Assembly (NCBI GenBank): GCA_026386845.1
Contig: JAPLMW010000076.1
Span: 1 to 34,054, forward strand
From: Phycisphaerae bacterium
Lineage (GTDB): Bacteria; Planctomycetota; Phycisphaerae; Sedimentisphaerales; UBA12454
Direction: 5' to 3'
Length of the DNA: 34,054 nt
Under the pieces are notes generated by a model. The model saw only the letters and a program-made list of their open reading frames with translations, did no database searches and was not told the DNA's origin. Positions 32,547 to 34,054 of the stretch are shown piece by piece (the first letter of the stretch is position 1; each line of letters opens with the position of its first letter). A program made the position numbers and the translations under genes.

Positions 32547-32577
32547 AAAAAAGCCCCCGCTTTTTGCGGGGGCTTTT
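32547..32577 (-). terminator. Intrinsic terminator after the dockerin protein gene
   Basis: A perfect 9-bp stem, AGCCCCCGC/GCGGGGGCT, with a 5-base loop, followed on the minus strand by TTTTTT after the stem C. It starts 36 bases beyond the stop at 32614. The other face also has a short T run, so it could act in both directions. It is the only classical terminator seen in the window. Confidence 0.92.
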
Positions 32578-32613
32578 GAATTTGCGCATTAACATATCTG
32601 ACGTGGAACAACT

Positions 32614-34054
32614 TTACGGTGGGGTGGTCTCCAAGCTTGTAGATTCTACGTAATTTCCTGCGGCATCTGTGATACGAACCCGGTAATAGGCAAGATTTGC
32701 ACCACCCCACGCTCCATCGATATAAGTAACCGTGACACCGCCTGGGGTTGTTGTGGTCCAATCGCTGCCGGAGCCGGAAACACATTCGAAAAAGTAAGTG
32801 AGCGGCAGGCTGGTATCAGTTGCAGCGACGGCCGTCATCGAATGATAATAGAAGCCAGTGTTACCATCGTAGTAAGCGTGCGGCACAAATGCCCACAGGC
32901 CGTTTGCAGTCGGAGTGTATGTTGGCGGAGTAATATCAGGTCCATTCGGCTCGTTCGGTTCATTTGGTTCCGTGCTGCCTTCCGCCAGCGTAGTAGCCCA
33001 GTTCGGCTCAGAGAATTGAGTTGTGTTTTGGGCAGGCGATTTATCACGAGCCTGCACCCGATAAGCGTATGTCGTGTTGGGTTCAAGACCGGTATCTACA
33101 TAAAGTGCGATGTCCTGCCAGTTACTGTCATGGCAGTTGCCGCTGTAACAATCGAAGTAGTATTCGATTGCACATGCATCAGTGGCAGAGGTCGCAATCA
33201 TTCTGATTGAACTTGACGATGTCGCATAAGGTGCTGTTGCCCAGGTCATCGGGTCTGAACTTGTTATCCAGCCGCTGTTGCTTGCACCAGGATTGCCGGT
33301 TGTTTCAGTGAAGTAGTATTGAACTTGAGAACCTGAATTATCCCTTGCGGTAGTCGCCGTCATCATAATTGAGGTTGCTGTTGCCGAGCGAGGTTTTAAT
33401 GCCCAGGTCATTGGGTCTGGTTGCGGCGGAGTGGTTTCTGTCAGGCCGTAATTTTCGGCGAAGGCTGCGAAGTCTTCGAAATCGACTTCGCCATCTCCGG
33501 TTATATCCCGTTCGTGACAGAAATATGGGAAATCGCATCCGGTATCCATCCAGTATTCATAAAAGAGAGCGGCGTCAGTAATATCGACAATGCCGTCGAA
33601 GTTAAAATCGCCGAGTATTTCAGCAGTCAGCGTATAATGGTATCCCATATCTACGTTGGAATCGGCAATGTCGATAACATTATCTTTTCTTGTTGTATGC
33701 CGATACATATTGTTTCTAATTGCGGTATCAAAACCTGCATCGACACAGAAGCTGTTGACGTCATTTGGAGCCGAAGGAATCTTCTGGCTGAGGTAGAAAC
33801 TGCCCCAGTCGCCGATAACAAACAGCGGGCTTTCCGCTGAAGTGCCGCTGAGATTGCTTGCATAGTCCCAGTTGAGTACGCAGTCGGCATCAGCAAATAT
33901 ATTTGCTGCTCCGCCTTTTACGTCGCTGTAAGAGATGGTTACCTCGGCCGTTTGTTTATCTGCGGCGTCGAAGTTGCTGCCAATCGAGATTTCCGGACCG
34001 TAACCAGCTCTGTTGTTCCAGAATATGCTGTTGATAATCTTCGTATTAGCCTGA
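32614..34054 (-). CDS. Secreted beta-helix protein with internal dockerin and Fn3-like repeats (5' end missing)
   Basis: The frame is open from the right edge to TAA 32614, so 479 residues are visible and the ATG at 33708 is internal. The first ~145 residues are the end of a right-handed beta-helix (IINSIFWNNRAGYGPEISIG, VTISYSDVKGGAANIFADAD, ESPLFVIGDWGSFYLS, VDMGYHY). A dockerin follows (~33445-33612) with two calcium loops, GDFNFDGIVDITDAALF and DITGDGEVDFEDFAAFAENY. Next are two tandem repeats beginning DPMTWA (KPRSATATSIMMTATTA and PYATSSSSIRMIATSATDA), an Fn3-like segment, an EPNEPNEPNG linker, and a third related repeat ending at TTPP. It is probably a surface polysaccharide-binding or -degrading protein. 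No sorting signal is seen at the C-terminus. Confidence 0.85.
   Translation of the reverse strand, partial: QANTKIINSIFWNNRAGYGPEISIGSNFDAADKQTAEVTISYSDVKGGAANIFADADCVLNWDYASNLSGTSAESPLFVIGDWGSFYLSQKIPSAPNDVNSFCVDAGFDTAIRNNMYRHTTRKDNVIDIADSNVDMGYHYTLTAEILGDFNFDGIVDITDAALFYEYWMDTGCDFPYFCHERDITGDGEVDFEDFAAFAENYGLTETTPPQPDPMTWALKPRSATATSIMMTATTARDNSGSQVQYYFTETTGNPGASNSGWITSSDPMTWATAPYATSSSSIRMIATSATDACAIEYYFDCYSGNCHDSNWQDIALYVDTGLEPNTTYAYRVQARDKSPAQNTTQFSEPNWATTLAEGSTEPNEPNEPNGPDITPPTYTPTANGLWAFVPHAYYDGNTGFYYHSMTAVAATDTSLPLTYFFECVSGSGSDWTTTTPGGVTVTYIDGAWGGANLAYYRVRITDAAGNYVESTSLETTPP

Larger units (their letters stand above)
32310..32613. other. Spacer between histidine kinase and dockerin protein gene
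   Basis: A 304-base gap with no credible gene. It contains an intrinsic terminator at 32547-32577 and a possible kinase promoter at 32450-32478. From the latter the transcript would carry a leader of about 130 bases, in which I see no known riboswitch. Confidence 0.6.

Noticed and set aside
33651-33896. Minus-strand frame overlapping the dockerin protein, suggesting a frameshift
   Set aside because: The dockerin frame itself stays open to the window edge with a good beta-helix sequence; the other frame is a shadow.
1-34054. CRISPR array, prophage or insertion sequence
   Set aside because: No regularly spaced repeats, phage structural genes or transposase frames were found; the only mobile-type genes are the GIY-YIG remnant, the HNH protein and the Xer-like protein.

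Overview
The window looks like a chromosomal segment of an anaerobic planctomycete, probably of the class Phycisphaerae. The evidence is a dockerin-bearing secreted beta-helix protein with Glu-Pro-Asn linkers at the right edge, a barley-ExoI-like GH3 glucosidase, NfnAB electron bifurcation, phosphate acetyltransferase, a stand-alone LigD-type phosphoesterase domain of the HWDLM type, and an rsmH gene that is not followed by ftsL/ftsI. The taxonomic call is inference: there is no rRNA or marker-gene search behind it.

Layout. Positions 1-2057 hold the end of rsmH and an exported GH3 glucosidase that lacks a conserved stretch. Positions 2077-2574 hold tRNA-Gln(CUG), a nested palindrome and a frameshifted GIY-YIG nuclease. 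Positions 2593-7319 encode an MgtA-type Mg2+ ATPase and an EF-G-like GTPase. Positions 7320-11287 hold a convergent M20 peptidase, then DUF362, tsaD and a broken nnrD. Positions 11292-13060 (minus strand) hold a broken azoR, an HNH nuclease, a cold-shock protein and an HU/IHF protein. Positions 13314-15722 hold nfnAB. Positions 15733-19549 (minus strand) hold a secreted propeller protein, a LigD-PE protein, pta, tRNA-Arg(ACG) and miaA. Positions 19628-26772 form one tight plus-strand operon: ispA, dxs, nadK, a TPR protein and a DinG-family helicase. Positions 26776-32309 (minus strand) hold a PAS/GAF histidine kinase, two paralogous response regulators and a Xer-like recombinase between them. 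A strong terminator separates this from the dockerin protein that runs off the right edge.

How the genes work together. ispA and dxs feed isoprenoid synthesis, and MiaA uses the dimethylallyl diphosphate for tRNA modification; TsaD is a second tRNA-modification enzyme. NadK makes NADP, which NfnAB couples to ferredoxin and NADH; pta belongs to acetate fermentation. The kinase and its two regulators look like one signalling unit, because both regulators carry the same unrecognised C-terminal helical domain and neither has a DNA-binding domain.

Most notable points. (1) Two 25-bp inverted copies of a palindromic repeat lie in frame inside the dinG-like gene, in loops where the family normally has nothing; a related palindrome abuts tRNA-Gln and precedes the GIY-YIG pseudogene. 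(2) The Xer-like protein has Phe at both catalytic His positions, and a 15-8-15 inverted repeat sits directly before its start codon. (3) The paired response regulators share a C-x4-C-P-containing output domain. (4) Three genes within 11 kb (GH3, nnrD, azoR) have each lost an internal block of family-conserved sequence, which means either genome erosion or an assembly fault.
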